DNA of 64,000 bases from Roseibium limicola (GTDB lineage Bacteria > Pseudomonadota > Alphaproteobacteria > Rhizobiales > Stappiaceae): assembly GCF_017313085.1 (NCBI RefSeq), contig NZ_JAFLNF010000003.1:517046-581045 (forward strand), in the 5' to 3' direction. The notes under the pieces were generated by a model, which saw only the letters and a program-made list of their open reading frames with translations, searched no databases and was not told the DNA's origin. Position 1 is the stretch's first letter; each line of letters begins with the position of its first letter. The position numbers and the translations under genes were made by a program. Below, piece after piece: positions 42,685 to 51,310 of this stretch.

Positions 42685-43503
42685 TCAGTCCTTGACGACC
42701 GAGATATCCGGTGCATCGACAGCCTTCATACCGACGATGTTGTAACCACAATCCACGTGCTGGATTTCACCGGTCACGCCACGGCTCATGTCTGACAGAA
42801 GGTACAGCGCGCTGTCGCCCACTTCGTCGATGGTGACCGAGCGGCGCAGGGGCGCGTTGTATTCGTTCCACTTCAGGATATAGCGGAAATCGCCGATACC
42901 GGATGCGGCCAGCGTCTTGATCGGACCAGCAGAGATCGCGTTGACACGGATATTCTTCGGCCCCAGATCCATCGCCAGATACTTTACGCTGGCTTCCAGA
43001 GCAGCCTTGGCAACGCCCATGACGTTGTAATGCGGCATAACCTTCTCTGCGCCATAGTAGGTCAGGGTCAGGATAGAACCGCCATCGTTCATCAGCTTCT
43101 CGGCACGTTGGGTCACTGCGGTCAACGAATAGACCGAGATATCCATGGTGCGATTGAAGTTTTCCGACGTGGTGTCGACGTAGCGACCTGTCAGCTCGTC
43201 CTTGTCGGAAAAAGCCACGGCATGAACGAGAAAATCGATCTTGCCCCACTTCTCTTCCAAAGCCTTGAATACGTTGTCGATGCTTTCAGCATCCGTCACA
43301 TCACAGTGGCCGGCCACGAAGGCGCCAAGCTGATCCGCCAAAGGTGCAACACGCTTTTTCAGAGCATCGCCCTGATAGGTCAACGCCAGTTCCGCGCCGG
43401 CATCTGCGAGAGCCTTTGCGATACCCCAGGCAATCGACCGGTTGTTCGCAACGCCCATGATCAGTCCGCGTTTGCCGTTCATCAGTCCGAGCGTTTCCGC
43501 CAT
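42685..43503 (-). CDS. fabI: Enoyl-[acyl-carrier-protein] reductase (NADH)
   Basis: Reduces trans-2-enoyl-ACP in the last step of fatty acid elongation; the target of triclosan. 272 residues, normal for FabI. Motifs: the atypical SDR cofactor loop GVANNRSIAWGIA; LVHAVAFSDKDEL; and the catalytic YYGAEKVMPHYNVMGVAKAA (Tyr-x6-Lys). PIKTLAASGIGDFRY is the substrate loop. The ATG at 43503 was chosen for GGAG 6 nt upstream; another ATG lies 2 codons before it. The C-terminal DAPDISVVKD extension is short. Divergent from the FAD-linked oxidase. Confidence 0.96.
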   Translation of the reverse strand: MAETLGLMNGKRGLIMGVANNRSIAWGIAKALADAGAELALTYQGDALKKRVAPLADQLGAFVAGHCDVTDAESIDNVFKALEEKWGKIDFLVHAVAFSDKDELTGRYVDTTSENFNRTMDISVYSLTAVTQRAEKLMNDGGSILTLTYYGAEKVMPHYNVMGVAKAALEASVKYLAMDLGPKNIRVNAISAGPIKTLAASGIGDFRYILKWNEYNAPLRRSVTIDEVGDSALYLLSDMSRGVTGEIQHVDCGYNIVGMKAVDAPDISVVKD

Positions 43504-43675
43504 CTTCATCTCCAGAAGAAATTCTTTAACCACCCCGTCCGGGCAGAGCTTCCTATGGCACAGGGCATTTTCTGCATCAAGTCGGATAGAGCCCGGAAAG
43601 AGCCGTCGACGGGGCTCGTGCCAGTCACTATGTTACCGAGTGAATTTTGCCTTTTGATCTGAAGGAAGCGGTTTG

Positions 43676-45088
43676 ATGGACTGGAGCACTCATGCAACGC
43701 AGCTGGCAAAGCTGGTCGGTGAAGCGAATGTGCTGACTGAAAAAAATGACCAGGCTCCCTTCCTGAAAGAGTGGCGAGATCTCTACCAGGGTGTCACGCC
43801 GATGGTGGTGCGACCGGGCTCCACTGAAGACGTTTCCGCCGTGATGACCTATGCCTATGAGCACACTCTCAAGGTGGTGCCGCAAGGTGGGAACACTGGG
43901 TTGGTAGGCGCCCAAATTCCTAAGGAAACCGGCGATGAAATCGTTATTTCGCTTGGTCGGCTGAACCGCGTCCGTGCCGTCGATCCGGACGGTTTCACCA
44001 TCACTGTGGAAAGTGGAGTGGTGCTGGAAACGCTGCAAAATGAGGCGACAAAAGTCGACCGTCTGTTCCCGCTTTCACTCGGCTCTCAGGGCTCTTGCCA
44101 GATCGGAGGAAACATCTCCAGCAACGCCGGAGGCACCGCTGTACTCGCCTATGGCAACACTCGGGATCTGGTTCTCGGGCTCGAAGTTGTGCTGCCGACA
44201 GGCGAGATCTGGAACGGCCTTCGAACCCTCCGCAAAGACAATACCGGATATGATTTGAAACAATTGTTTATCGGCGGAGAGGGGACCCTGGGGATTATTA
44301 CGGCCGCCTCTTTGAAGCTTTTCCCCAAGCCGAAAAAACTGGAAGCGGCGTTTGTCGGATTGAGCAATCCCCATGCCGCCCTGAAGTTGTTCTCGCTTGC
44401 CAAGGCCCAGGCCGGACCGGTCCTCACCGGCTTCGAAATCATGCCCCGGATTGGCATGGAGTTCTGTGTTGCTCATCTTGAAGGCGCACGCGATCCGATG
44501 GCTGAGCCACATCCCTGGTATGTGCTGATGGAGCTTTCCAGCGGCTCGGACGCCTTTCCTGTGCGGGATCTTCTGGAAAGCACGCTGAGCGAAGCCATGG
44601 AGGCCGGCGTTGTACGTGATGCGGCAATTGCCAGTTCAATGCAGCAGGTTGACGACTTCTGGCGGTTGCGCCACGGCATGTCTGGCGTTCAGAAGAGGGA
44701 AGGCGGATCGATCAAGCACGATGTCTCTGTGCCTGTTGCCTCAATTCCGGAGTTTCTAGACACGGCCATGGCGGCTGTCTCTGCTTTCGTTCCCGGTTGC
44801 CGACCCGTGCCCTTCGGCCATCTGGGCGATGGCAATATCCATTTCAACATCAGCCAGCCGGTCGGTGCCGACAAAGACGACTTCCTCGCCAAGTGGGATG
44901 ATGTGAATGCCCTCGTCCATGGCATCGTCGCCGAGTTCAACGGTTCGATCTCGGCTGAACACGGTATCGGTCGCCTGAAGAGGGAATTGCTTCATGAGGT
45001 TAAAAGCCCCGTGGAGATGGACATGATGCGACGAGTGAAATCGGCCCTTGATCCGAAAGGTCTGATGAACCCGGGACGGTTGCTTTAA
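43676..45088 (+). CDS. FAD-linked oxidase (D-2-hydroxyglutarate/D-lactate dehydrogenase type)
   Basis: Flavoprotein of the VAO/FAD_binding_4 plus FAD-oxidase_C architecture, 470 residues. The FAD domain has VVRPGSTEDVSAVM, VVPQGGNTGLVGAQIP and SLGSQGSCQIGGNISSNAGG. The C-terminal half has FGHLGDGNIHFNIS, with the metal/substrate His pair, and SAEHGIGRLKRE. It oxidises a D-2-hydroxyacid and probably passes electrons to ETF. The substrate (2-hydroxyglutarate, lactate or another) cannot be chosen. The ATG has AAGGA 9 nt upstream. The stop codon sits in a short inverted and direct repeat. Confidence 0.9.
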   Translation: MDWSTHATQLAKLVGEANVLTEKNDQAPFLKEWRDLYQGVTPMVVRPGSTEDVSAVMTYAYEHTLKVVPQGGNTGLVGAQIPKETGDEIVISLGRLNRVRAVDPDGFTITVESGVVLETLQNEATKVDRLFPLSLGSQGSCQIGGNISSNAGGTAVLAYGNTRDLVLGLEVVLPTGEIWNGLRTLRKDNTGYDLKQLFIGGEGTLGIITAASLKLFPKPKKLEAAFVGLSNPHAALKLFSLAKAQAGPVLTGFEIMPRIGMEFCVAHLEGARDPMAEPHPWYVLMELSSGSDAFPVRDLLESTLSEAMEAGVVRDAAIASSMQQVDDFWRLRHGMSGVQKREGGSIKHDVSVPVASIPEFLDTAMAAVSAFVPGCRPVPFGHLGDGNIHFNISQPVGADKDDFLAKWDDVNALVHGIVAEFNGSISAEHGIGRLKRELLHEVKSPVEMDMMRRVKSALDPKGLMNPGRLL

Positions 45089-45110
45089 AAGCAACCCCTT
45101 TAAAAGCAAC
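45083..45110 (+). repeat. 13-nt tandem direct repeat at the stop codon of the FAD-linked oxidase
   Basis: CTTTAAAAGCAAC occurs at 45083-45095 and again at 45098-45110. The first copy contains the stop codon and also forms a hairpin, GGTTGCTTT with AAAGCAACC. It looks like a small local duplication. The 45111-45338 gap behind it shows no other feature. Confidence 0.55.
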
Positions 45111-45338
45111 ACTGCCAGCATGCGCCTGCCCGCTTGACAAAACTCTCCCGAAGACGTTTTTGTCTCGGCGGGTCGTCGGTCCCAGCCGCTCGCGGAGCAT
45201 AACGTGCTTCTTGGTGAAACTGATGCTTCCGGAAAGACCGGGAGCCAGAACACATCTGTCACCCGCTTTTCATGAAGCAGGCCGATGGCAATGCGAGCCC
45301 CATCCCAGATTGCCTGCGATTTTGAAAAGGCAGGTCAG

Positions 45339-45767
45339 ATGACCCTACCCTCCGTGGATGATCTCAAATCCCAGGCAAAGCGCCTGCGATCCGCTTTGTC
45401 GGACAAGGGCGCCCTGACACATGGGCAAACCCTTGACCTTGTGGCGCGCCAATATGGCTATCGCGACTGGAACACGCTCTTTGCGGCAAAAGGCAACCAG
45501 CCTGACCTGACACTTGCCGTCGGCGACCGGGTTTGCGGCGCCTATCTTAAGCAGGACTTCGCAGGCGAAGTCCTGTCTGTCAGTCGGCTCGGTCCGAATG
45601 GTGGGCTGAAGCTCACCATCGCGTTTGATGAACCTGTCGACGTGGTGAGTTTCGATAGTTTTTCAGCCTATCGCCACCGGGTGACGGCAAATGTCGACGC
45701 AGATGGGGTGAGCCCGGCAAAAACCTCTGACGGCGCTCCTCACATGCGGATACGCAAAGCTTTCTGA
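45339..45767 (+). CDS. Glyoxalase-superfamily (Glyoxalase_8-like) protein
   Basis: 142 residues from the ATG at 45339. The N-terminal helical segment SVDDLKSQAKRLRSALSDKG, then LTHGQTLDLVARQYGYRDWN, is the signature of small alphaproteobacterial proteins annotated as glyoxalase superfamily. The second part is a beta-barrel-like module (VGDRVCGAYLKQDFAGEVLS..). The function is not established, and the name describes a family only. A very strong hairpin follows. Confidence 0.7.
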   Translation: MTLPSVDDLKSQAKRLRSALSDKGALTHGQTLDLVARQYGYRDWNTLFAAKGNQPDLTLAVGDRVCGAYLKQDFAGEVLSVSRLGPNGGLKLTIAFDEPVDVVSFDSFSAYRHRVTANVDADGVSPAKTSDGAPHMRIRKAF

Positions 45768-45770
45768 GAG

Positions 45771-45810
45771 AATGCCATAGCCCGGACAGCACTGTCCGGG
45801 CTATGGCATT
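45771..45810. terminator. Bidirectional terminator, 19-bp perfect stem
   Basis: A 19-nt arm (AATGCCATAGCCCGGACAG) and its exact complement are separated by only CA, between two convergent genes whose stops lie 4 and 9 nt away. The A/T ends give short U-tracts (ATT) in both directions. The CCGGACAG/CTGTCCGG core recurs in the TRAP-operon hairpin at 33195. Confidence 0.75.
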
Positions 45811-45818
45811 GGCCGTGA

Positions 45819-46649
45819 TCAGACCTGTTTTTGCGCGACGACCATGTGACCGGGAACCGGTACGCCGTCCTCCAGCCGAACTGTGATCGGCTCCAGCGAC
45901 AGGATGTCGAAACCTTCAGCACCGAGAACCCGACGAAGATAGCCCCCACTCTGGGCAAAGCGCTGCTTGGCTCCGACCCTGTAATCCTTGCCGTCCATCT
46001 GCTCATCTGGAAGGGTTTCAGTCGAAAAGGCGAAATAGCCTTTCGAAGAAAGACGGTCCGCAGCCCCTTTGACCATCCGCTCAATGGCGCCAAGGTAGGG
46101 AAAGACGTCGGTGGCTGCAATGAAGTCCCAGGTCGGTCGACTGTCATCTTCATCCTCAAATTCCTCGAGGAAGCTGACAGCCTCGCCAACATAGAGGTCG
46201 TCATAGACCTCCCGGTCAAAAGCCAGTTCAACGATGCGCTCCGACAGGTCGACGCCCGTCATGTGGGTCGCATGGCCATGGAAGGCGACGCTGGTCAGGC
46301 CCGTGCCACAACCCAGGTCCAGTAGCCGCTCGAAGGGCCCCAGCTCAAGGGTTCTCACCCTTTCGCGCAACAGCAGAGGGACGCAGTATCCTAGCTGATC
46401 GACCAGGATCTCATCGAATACGTCTGCATGCTGATCAAACAACGTGGCGACATAGGCTTCCGGCATCGCGTCGGGAGAAGGCGCACGTCCCAATGCGGCC
46501 AGCCGAATGGAGACACCTCCGGTGTCGCTGGGGTCTAGTTTGAGCGCTTCAAGGTATGCCGTCTCGGCGCCATCCAGGTCCCCGGACTTTTCCAGCTCAA
46601 GCCCCCGGTTATAGGCCTCGGCCAAGGCATCTTCGTCGGTGTCGCTCAT
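45819..46649 (-). CDS. TPR-containing SAM-dependent methyltransferase
   Basis: 276 residues. One to two TPR-like helical repeats at about 8-55 (AEAYNRGLELEKSGDLDGAE) precede a class I methyltransferase (about 80-275). The SAM motif I is LLDLGCGTGLTSVAF, with the acidic residue in MTGVDLSERIVELA. This architecture is common in Rhizobiales; targets are unknown. The ATG at 46649 (MSDTDEDALAEA) follows 11 possible upstream codons that look non-coding. It shares a bidirectional terminator with the glyoxalase-like gene. Confidence 0.85.
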   Translation of the reverse strand: MSDTDEDALAEAYNRGLELEKSGDLDGAETAYLEALKLDPSDTGGVSIRLAALGRAPSPDAMPEAYVATLFDQHADVFDEILVDQLGYCVPLLLRERVRTLELGPFERLLDLGCGTGLTSVAFHGHATHMTGVDLSERIVELAFDREVYDDLYVGEAVSFLEEFEDEDDSRPTWDFIAATDVFPYLGAIERMVKGAADRLSSKGYFAFSTETLPDEQMDGKDYRVGAKQRFAQSGGYLRRVLGAEGFDILSLEPITVRLEDGVPVPGHMVVAQKQV

Positions 46650-46798
46650 GTCATTCCGATCTTGGCTGGGTGAGCGGAGCATCGCCCCGTTCTCATGTGT
46701 CTGTTGTCTGGGGGTGCCTCATATCCGAGGCAGCAGAGCCGTGCCAGTGATTTATTCAACGCTTATCGAGGGCCGCAACCCACTTTCTGGCCAGTTCA

Positions 46799-47566
46799 TC
46801 AGAAGAGCGACATCTGCCCTCCTCCGGCCTCGCCTCCGTCGTCCTGACCGGTTGCCGCTTTCTTCCGTCGACGCACTGGAGCCGGAAGCGCCTCGTCTGG
46901 CTCGACTTCCTGCAACAGATCCGCTTCGTCATTGGCAACCGAATTGACGCGACTGGACACAGGCGTGGCAATCAGACGACCGTCTTCGGCAGGGCGCAGC
47001 AGTCTGCGGGCATCACGCGCCATGACATTGCCTGTGTCCAGCCAGGTTTCGAAATCCTCGGGGGCCAGAACCGCCGGCATGCGATCATGGATCTGACCCA
47101 GGCTGGAATTGGCTGGAGTGGTCAGCAAGGCTCCTGTGTCGATATCACCGCCATCGGGATCGCACCAGGTGTCCCAAAGGGCGGCAACAGCCATCACGCC
47201 ACCGTCTGCCGGATGAATGAAAAACGGTTGCTTGCCCTGCGGCGTGCGTCGCCACTCAAAATAACCTGACATGGGAAAGAGACAGCGGTTGTGCTTCATA
47301 GCCCCCCGAAACGACGGCTTCTGGACCGCGGTTTCAGACCGCGCGTTGATCAGCAAGGTAAAGCTGGCAGGGTCTTTGACCCAGCCCGGCACAAGCCCCC
47401 ATCTCAGTAAAACAAAATGCCGTTGACCATTGTGGTTCTGGCGCACGCTGGCAACGGGCTGGGTTGGCGCAATATTATATCGAGGCGGAAAATTCGGCTG
47501 CTCCTGATAGTCAAAGAGCGCGCGAACCTCCGCTGGAGACGCTGTAAGAGTGAATCGACCGCACAT
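46799..47566 (-). CDS. SOS response-associated peptidase, YedK/HMCES type
   Basis: Forms a DNA-protein crosslink with abasic sites in single-stranded DNA and so shields them. 255 residues. The protein must start at the ATG giving MCGRFTLTASPAEV, because Cys2 is the nucleophile after Met removal. AAGGA is 6 nt upstream. Other conserved parts: YNIAPTQPV, RWGLVPGWVKDP, INARSETAVQKPSF and CLFPMSGYFEWRR. The His in QIHDRMPAVL matches the family catalytic His. The C-terminal tail (ALPAPVRRRKKAATGQD) is a basic extension. No LexA-type repeat was seen upstream. Confidence 0.94.
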   Translation of the reverse strand: MCGRFTLTASPAEVRALFDYQEQPNFPPRYNIAPTQPVASVRQNHNGQRHFVLLRWGLVPGWVKDPASFTLLINARSETAVQKPSFRGAMKHNRCLFPMSGYFEWRRTPQGKQPFFIHPADGGVMAVAALWDTWCDPDGGDIDTGALLTTPANSSLGQIHDRMPAVLAPEDFETWLDTGNVMARDARRLLRPAEDGRLIATPVSSRVNSVANDEADLLQEVEPDEALPAPVRRRKKAATGQDDGGEAGGGQMSLF

Positions 47567-47648
47567 TTCACTTCCTTGCCATCCGATTAGGCAAATGGCA
47601 ACTAACACAAGATAGCGTATGCTTTGATGAATCGCTTGGGGAATTGGT

Positions 47649-48161
47649 ATGAAGCTTGATAGTCCTGTACTCGGCGTGGGCCCTTTGGCCGCTGACAGGC
47701 TCGAGCAAGCCAATATTAACCCGACCACGGGACTGGCCACCGATTATCTCAACCACTTCAACGAAGTCATGATGCTGCTCGAAATGCTTCCGGCAATGCC
47801 CGAGTGCGCCGAAGACGTTCTCGACTGGCACCCGATCGACTACGAAGATCATTTCGAGACCTCAGGTTTCAGCGACAAAAAGCTGGCAGTCGATGCCTAC
47901 CATGCCGCGCCTGTGCGATTGCGCACCCATCTTGAGGCCTATGTGGCGGAAATCAATGCGGTTGTGCTTCTGGCTCAAGAACAGATTCGCGCAACAGAAG
48001 ATCTGGCCTCATCGGCTATCATGATTGCCGATACCGCCACCTCGCAGATCAAGCCTCTGATCTCCAAGGCCAGTGGCGTGATCCACGGGCATCTGGGTGC
48101 GGATGCTCTTCAGTCCGAAGGCGAAGAAGCTCAAGCCGAGATCGATGCAATGTTCGCCTGA
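47649..48161 (+). CDS. Conserved hypothetical protein, helical
   Basis: 170 residues without recognised domain. Predicted all-helical, no signal or membrane segment. A conserved-looking central part (TDYLNHFNEVMMLLEMLPAM, DWHPIDYEDHFETSGFSDK) is acidic and aromatic-rich. The C-terminal third is a regular amphipathic helix. Proteins of this look occur in Rhizobiales next to Nudix genes, from memory. It is divergent from the YedK-type gene (82 nt). Confidence 0.65.
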   Translation: MKLDSPVLGVGPLAADRLEQANINPTTGLATDYLNHFNEVMMLLEMLPAMPECAEDVLDWHPIDYEDHFETSGFSDKKLAVDAYHAAPVRLRTHLEAYVAEINAVVLLAQEQIRATEDLASSAIMIADTATSQIKPLISKASGVIHGHLGADALQSEGEEAQAEIDAMFA

Positions 48162-48227
48162 CCGGCAGACATTCTCCCAGCTGACTTCTAGTCTATGCGC
48201 GTGTGCGCTTCGCAAGCCCGACCAGAG

Positions 48228-48674
48228 ATGCCCATGGCCGTTTCCCGCAGCTATCCAGACATCCCGCTGATTGCCATCAGCGTCCTGTGCCGTCGTGGTC
48301 AGAAGGTGCTGATGGTTCGCCGGGGGAATGAGCCGTTCAAGGATCACTGGAGCCTGCCAGGGGGAATGATCGAAGTGGGAGAAAGCCTGGCTGAAGCCGC
48401 AGACCGCGAGCTGCAGGAGGAGACCACTATCGAGGCGCGCATGCACGAAGTCGGTGAAGTGTTTGACAGCATCCAGAAAGATGCCGACGGACGGGTCAAG
48501 TCGCACTACGTGCTCGCGGTGATGCTGGCCACTTACAAGAGTGGCGCGGCTGTGGCGGGCGATGACGCCGCAGAGGTGCGCTGGATAGCTCCGCAGGACA
48601 GTTACGCACTGCTGACCACTCCGGACACGCCTGAGAGAATTGAGCGCCTGTTGAAGCGCTTCCCGCAGGACTGA
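48228..48674 (+). CDS. Nudix hydrolase
   Basis: 148 residues from an internal ATG; the frame opens 11 codons earlier with another ATG. The Nudix box GGMIEVGESLAEAADRELQE ET.. is intact (Gly, REx2EE). The N-terminal half carries VLMVRRGNEPFKDHWSLPGG, the MutT-like substrate side. The C-terminal part has a WIAPQD loop as in ADP-ribose/NAD-type pyrophosphatases. Likely a nucleoside-diphosphate derivative hydrolase; exact substrate open. The neighbouring TIGR02301 gene is a usual companion in Rhizobiales. Confidence 0.88.
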   Translation: MPMAVSRSYPDIPLIAISVLCRRGQKVLMVRRGNEPFKDHWSLPGGMIEVGESLAEAADRELQEETTIEARMHEVGEVFDSIQKDADGRVKSHYVLAVMLATYKSGAAVAGDDAAEVRWIAPQDSYALLTTPDTPERIERLLKRFPQD

Positions 48675-48776
48675 CGGTCTCATGGCTCGCTGTGTTGACC
48701 CGCAGAGCTGTGAACGGCTCTCAAACCGGAGCTGTTTAGCCTTGCGATACGTGTGCTCTGCCCGCACACTCCGGCC

Positions 48777-49175
48777 ATGCGTCACTGTTTTTTTCCTCTT
48801 TTGTTCTGCCTGACACTCGGCATTGGCCTTCTCACCTTGCCGGATGCGTCCCGTGCCCAGACGACGGAAGACACCGTGCCTTATGACGACGAGCTGATGC
48901 GGCTGGCGGAAGTCATGGGCGCTCTGCACAGCCTGCAGCCCATGTGTGGTCCAGACGAGGCGCCAACGTGGCGCGACAGGATGATCGCCCTTCTGGACGT
49001 CGAAACCGAGCCAGGTAATCGGCGGCGGCGTTACATAGAGCATTTCAATCAGGGCTACCGAGGTTTTTCCTCAACTTATCGGACCTGCACGCCAGCCGCG
49101 CGTCTCGCTATGAAACAATACGTTAGCGAAGGTCAGACCCTGATCCGCAACGTAACTGGCCGTTTCAGCCGCTAA
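48777..49175 (+). CDS. TIGR02301 family protein
   Basis: 132 residues with a signal peptide (FFPLLFCLTLGIGLLTL, cleavage near SRA). The mature part matches the TIGR02301 family pattern: PYDDELMRLAEVMGALHSLQ, a Cys in PMCGP, W..RM..LL, FNQGYRGFSSTYRTCT and a C-terminal helix EGQTLI. The family is restricted to Alphaproteobacteria and has no known role. Two Cys suggest a periplasmic disulfide. The ATG at 48777 starts the signal peptide. Confidence 0.85.
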   Translation: MRHCFFPLLFCLTLGIGLLTLPDASRAQTTEDTVPYDDELMRLAEVMGALHSLQPMCGPDEAPTWRDRMIALLDVETEPGNRRRRYIEHFNQGYRGFSSTYRTCTPAARLAMKQYVSEGQTLIRNVTGRFSR

Positions 49176-49366
49176 GCCATCTCACCAAATTTACGCTGCT
49201 TACCGGTTGGTTAACCTTTTGCGTTAAATTTGTGGGTGGCCGTTAAGTTTGTGTTCACGGTTACTTATCAGCGCGGTTCGCCGTGGTAGATTGATCCTCG
49301 AAAAGATTCGGGAGGCCACTCGGAGATTCCGTTCCCGCTAACACTTTGAAACTGGTAAGGAAACGC

Positions 49367-49639
49367 ATGATCAACGATGATTTAAATGATGCGGCAATGG
49401 AAGCTGAATTCGCCGAGGATGAGGATATCCGGCGGGCCGCTTTGAGCTTCATTTCCGACGCTTGGGCCGAGGCGATTGCCAATGGCGTCGATGCGGATGC
49501 TGTCGCTCATGCGGCGATGTTCACCGCCCTTGCCGACCTTGTCGCGACCTATGGCGAAGATGCCGTTTCGAAGCTGGCCGAAGGTCTGCCCGAGCGTATT
49601 CAACGCGGAGATTACACAGTCAACCGGGTCCTGCAGTAA
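49367..49639 (+). CDS. Small acidic hypothetical protein
   Basis: 90 residues from an ATG with AAGGA 5 nt upstream. Very acidic N-terminus (MINDDLNDAAMEAEFAEDED), then a helical Ala-rich segment (FTALADLVATYGEDAVSKLA) and a basic end (RGDYTVNRVLQ). No signal or membrane part. Function unknown. The 190-nt upstream gap contains TTAA half-sites (TTAACC, GTTAA) not at the 7-nt spacing of a CtrA box. Confidence 0.65.
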   Translation: MINDDLNDAAMEAEFAEDEDIRRAALSFISDAWAEAIANGVDADAVAHAAMFTALADLVATYGEDAVSKLAEGLPERIQRGDYTVNRVLQ

Positions 49640-49745
49640 CGCGCCACAGATCTCTTGAGAGCAGGCCGCCAACACGACCTGACGGTTTCAAGGCTGCGCG
49701 TTCGGAAATCCCCGGGCCTTTAAGTGTGCCGACGGCCTGCAAGCT

Positions 49746-50378
49746 TCAAAGCACCCATCGGACCAGAAGGTCCACATAGAGGCCAACAGCAAACACCACC
49801 AACAATGCACCGGCAATGTGATTGGCCCGTTCCAGCCATGTATCGTCAATCCGCCCGGTCATGTGGCTCACCAGCCAGCAAATTGCACACCACCACAGCA
49901 TCGCACCGCAGGTAACACCTGCGACCATGGACAGGGCTCCCAGATGATCCCCTGCAACCGGTCGCCATGTGCCCAGCCCGCCCAAAATGGCAACGAACCC
50001 GAGGATCACGCCTGGGTTTGTCACGGTCAGCAAGAATGCTGCAACCATATCGGTCAGCGCGGACGCTCCACCCTCACCCGGTTCCATATGCGGATGCGAG
50101 AAGTAGACCCTCAGACCGAATCCCAGGAGCAGTAGCCCGCCAAGAGCCTTGATCAGATCTTCCTGACCGGTCACGAATGTGGTGACTGCGGAAACGCTGA
50201 ACACAGCCAGAGCGGCATATATCGTATCAGCGACCACAGCACCGAATGCCACGGTCACGCCCTTGCCGAAGCCCTGTTGAGCCGCGTGCTTGATCGCCAT
50301 GATGTTGACTGGGCCAACCGGAGCACTCGTCACAAGGCCAACGCCTATTCCGATCAACAGATACTCAAGTGTAATCAC
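49746..50378 (-). CDS. LysE/RhtB family translocator
   Basis: Amino-acid exporter of the LysE superfamily, 210 residues with six predicted helices. Family motif SAPVGPVNIMAIKHAAQQGF in helices 1-2 and the ATNPGV-type loop as TVTNPGVILGF. Substrates of relatives are Lys, Arg, Thr or homoserine lactones. The start is GTG (VITLEYLLIGIGVG) with GGTGA upstream. Divergent from the following periplasmic protein gene (197 nt). Confidence 0.9.
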   Translation of the reverse strand: MITLEYLLIGIGVGLVTSAPVGPVNIMAIKHAAQQGFGKGVTVAFGAVVADTIYAALAVFSVSAVTTFVTGQEDLIKALGGLLLLGFGLRVYFSHPHMEPGEGGASALTDMVAAFLLTVTNPGVILGFVAILGGLGTWRPVAGDHLGALSMVAGVTCGAMLWWCAICWLVSHMTGRIDDTWLERANHIAGALLVVFAVGLYVDLLVRWVL

Positions 50379-50575
50379 GCCAAATCACCAGGCCGCCAAA
50401 GATCAAGCTGCGTCGATAGCGGCCCCAGCAGTTCTGCGCAAGGGCCGCCGTCAAAGCAAAAGCGCTGTTTCACCGGCACAGTCATACCGGCCTGAGACTG
50501 ATAAGGGGTGGCCGCGAGCCGAGGAATATGCTTAGGAAGGCGACAGTGCTCTTCCCGTTTCCAGAGGCCAGAAAC

Positions 50576-51310
50576 ATGATCACCAGCGCCCCATCTATCT
50601 GTTTCCGGCGCTTCGTGCCGTGTGTCCTGCAATGGCTGGCCGCTACGGTTTGCATCTGCGGGATCAGCACGACTGCCCTTTCTGCTCCGGTGAAGACCGA
50701 CACTATCCTTTTGAGCCCTCCACTGGCAGACAATGCTGGCACGGGCAAGGTACCTGCTGACCTGGGAGCCATGAACGCCGACAGTCCGGCCCCCGATGCC
50801 AACAGGGAAGACGAGGAACAGCCCGTCGCAGAGACACAAGTCGCGACGCCGGAGGTGCTCTACGATGTGGACCAACTGCCCAAGCCCGTTGCGCGCATGC
50901 GTGCGCAGTTGCGCGAAGCCGCCCTCTCCGGCGACATGGAGCGGCTGCGGATGGTGCTGGAAGGCAACGAGCTGATGCCGACATTGTCGCTGACCAAGAT
51001 CGATGATCCGATCCAGTTTCTGCGCGACAGCTCGGGCGATGGAGACGGCCTCGAGATTCTGGCGATCCTGGCAGACACGCTGGATGCGGGCTTTGTGCAT
51101 GTGGATCAGGGAACAGCCCAGGAGATGTTCGTCTGGCCCTATTTTGCCCGTTACCCGTTGCATCAATTGTCGCCGGAACAGAAAGTCGAGCTTTACCGGC
51201 TGGTCACGGCTGGCGACTTTGCCGAAATGGAATCCTATGGGGTCTGGTTGTTCTACCGGATCGGCATCGGACCAGACGGCACCATGCATTATTTCGTGGC
51301 CGGCGAATGA
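50576..51310 (+). CDS. Predicted periplasmic protein, function unknown
   Basis: 244 residues from an ATG giving a signal peptide (FVPCVLQWLAATVCICG, cleavage near LSA); an ATG 16 codons earlier is possible. A Pro/Asp-rich linker (NADSPAPDANREDEEQ) leads to a conserved-looking helical domain (PVARMRAQLREAALSGDMER, LRMVLEGNELMPTLSLTKID) with MFVWPYFARYPL near the end. It resembles proteins found across Rhizobiales without assigned function. The stop lies 22 nt inside the end of the convergent btaB gene. Confidence 0.7.
   Translation: MITSAPSICFRRFVPCVLQWLAATVCICGISTTALSAPVKTDTILLSPPLADNAGTGKVPADLGAMNADSPAPDANREDEEQPVAETQVATPEVLYDVDQLPKPVARMRAQLREAALSGDMERLRMVLEGNELMPTLSLTKIDDPIQFLRDSSGDGDGLEILAILADTLDAGFVHVDQGTAQEMFVWPYFARYPLHQLSPEQKVELYRLVTAGDFAEMESYGVWLFYRIGIGPDGTMHYFVAGE

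Noticed and set aside
49203..49225. CtrA-like TTAA pair upstream of the small acidic protein
   Set aside because: The two TTAA are 9 nt apart rather than 7, which does not fit the CtrA consensus.
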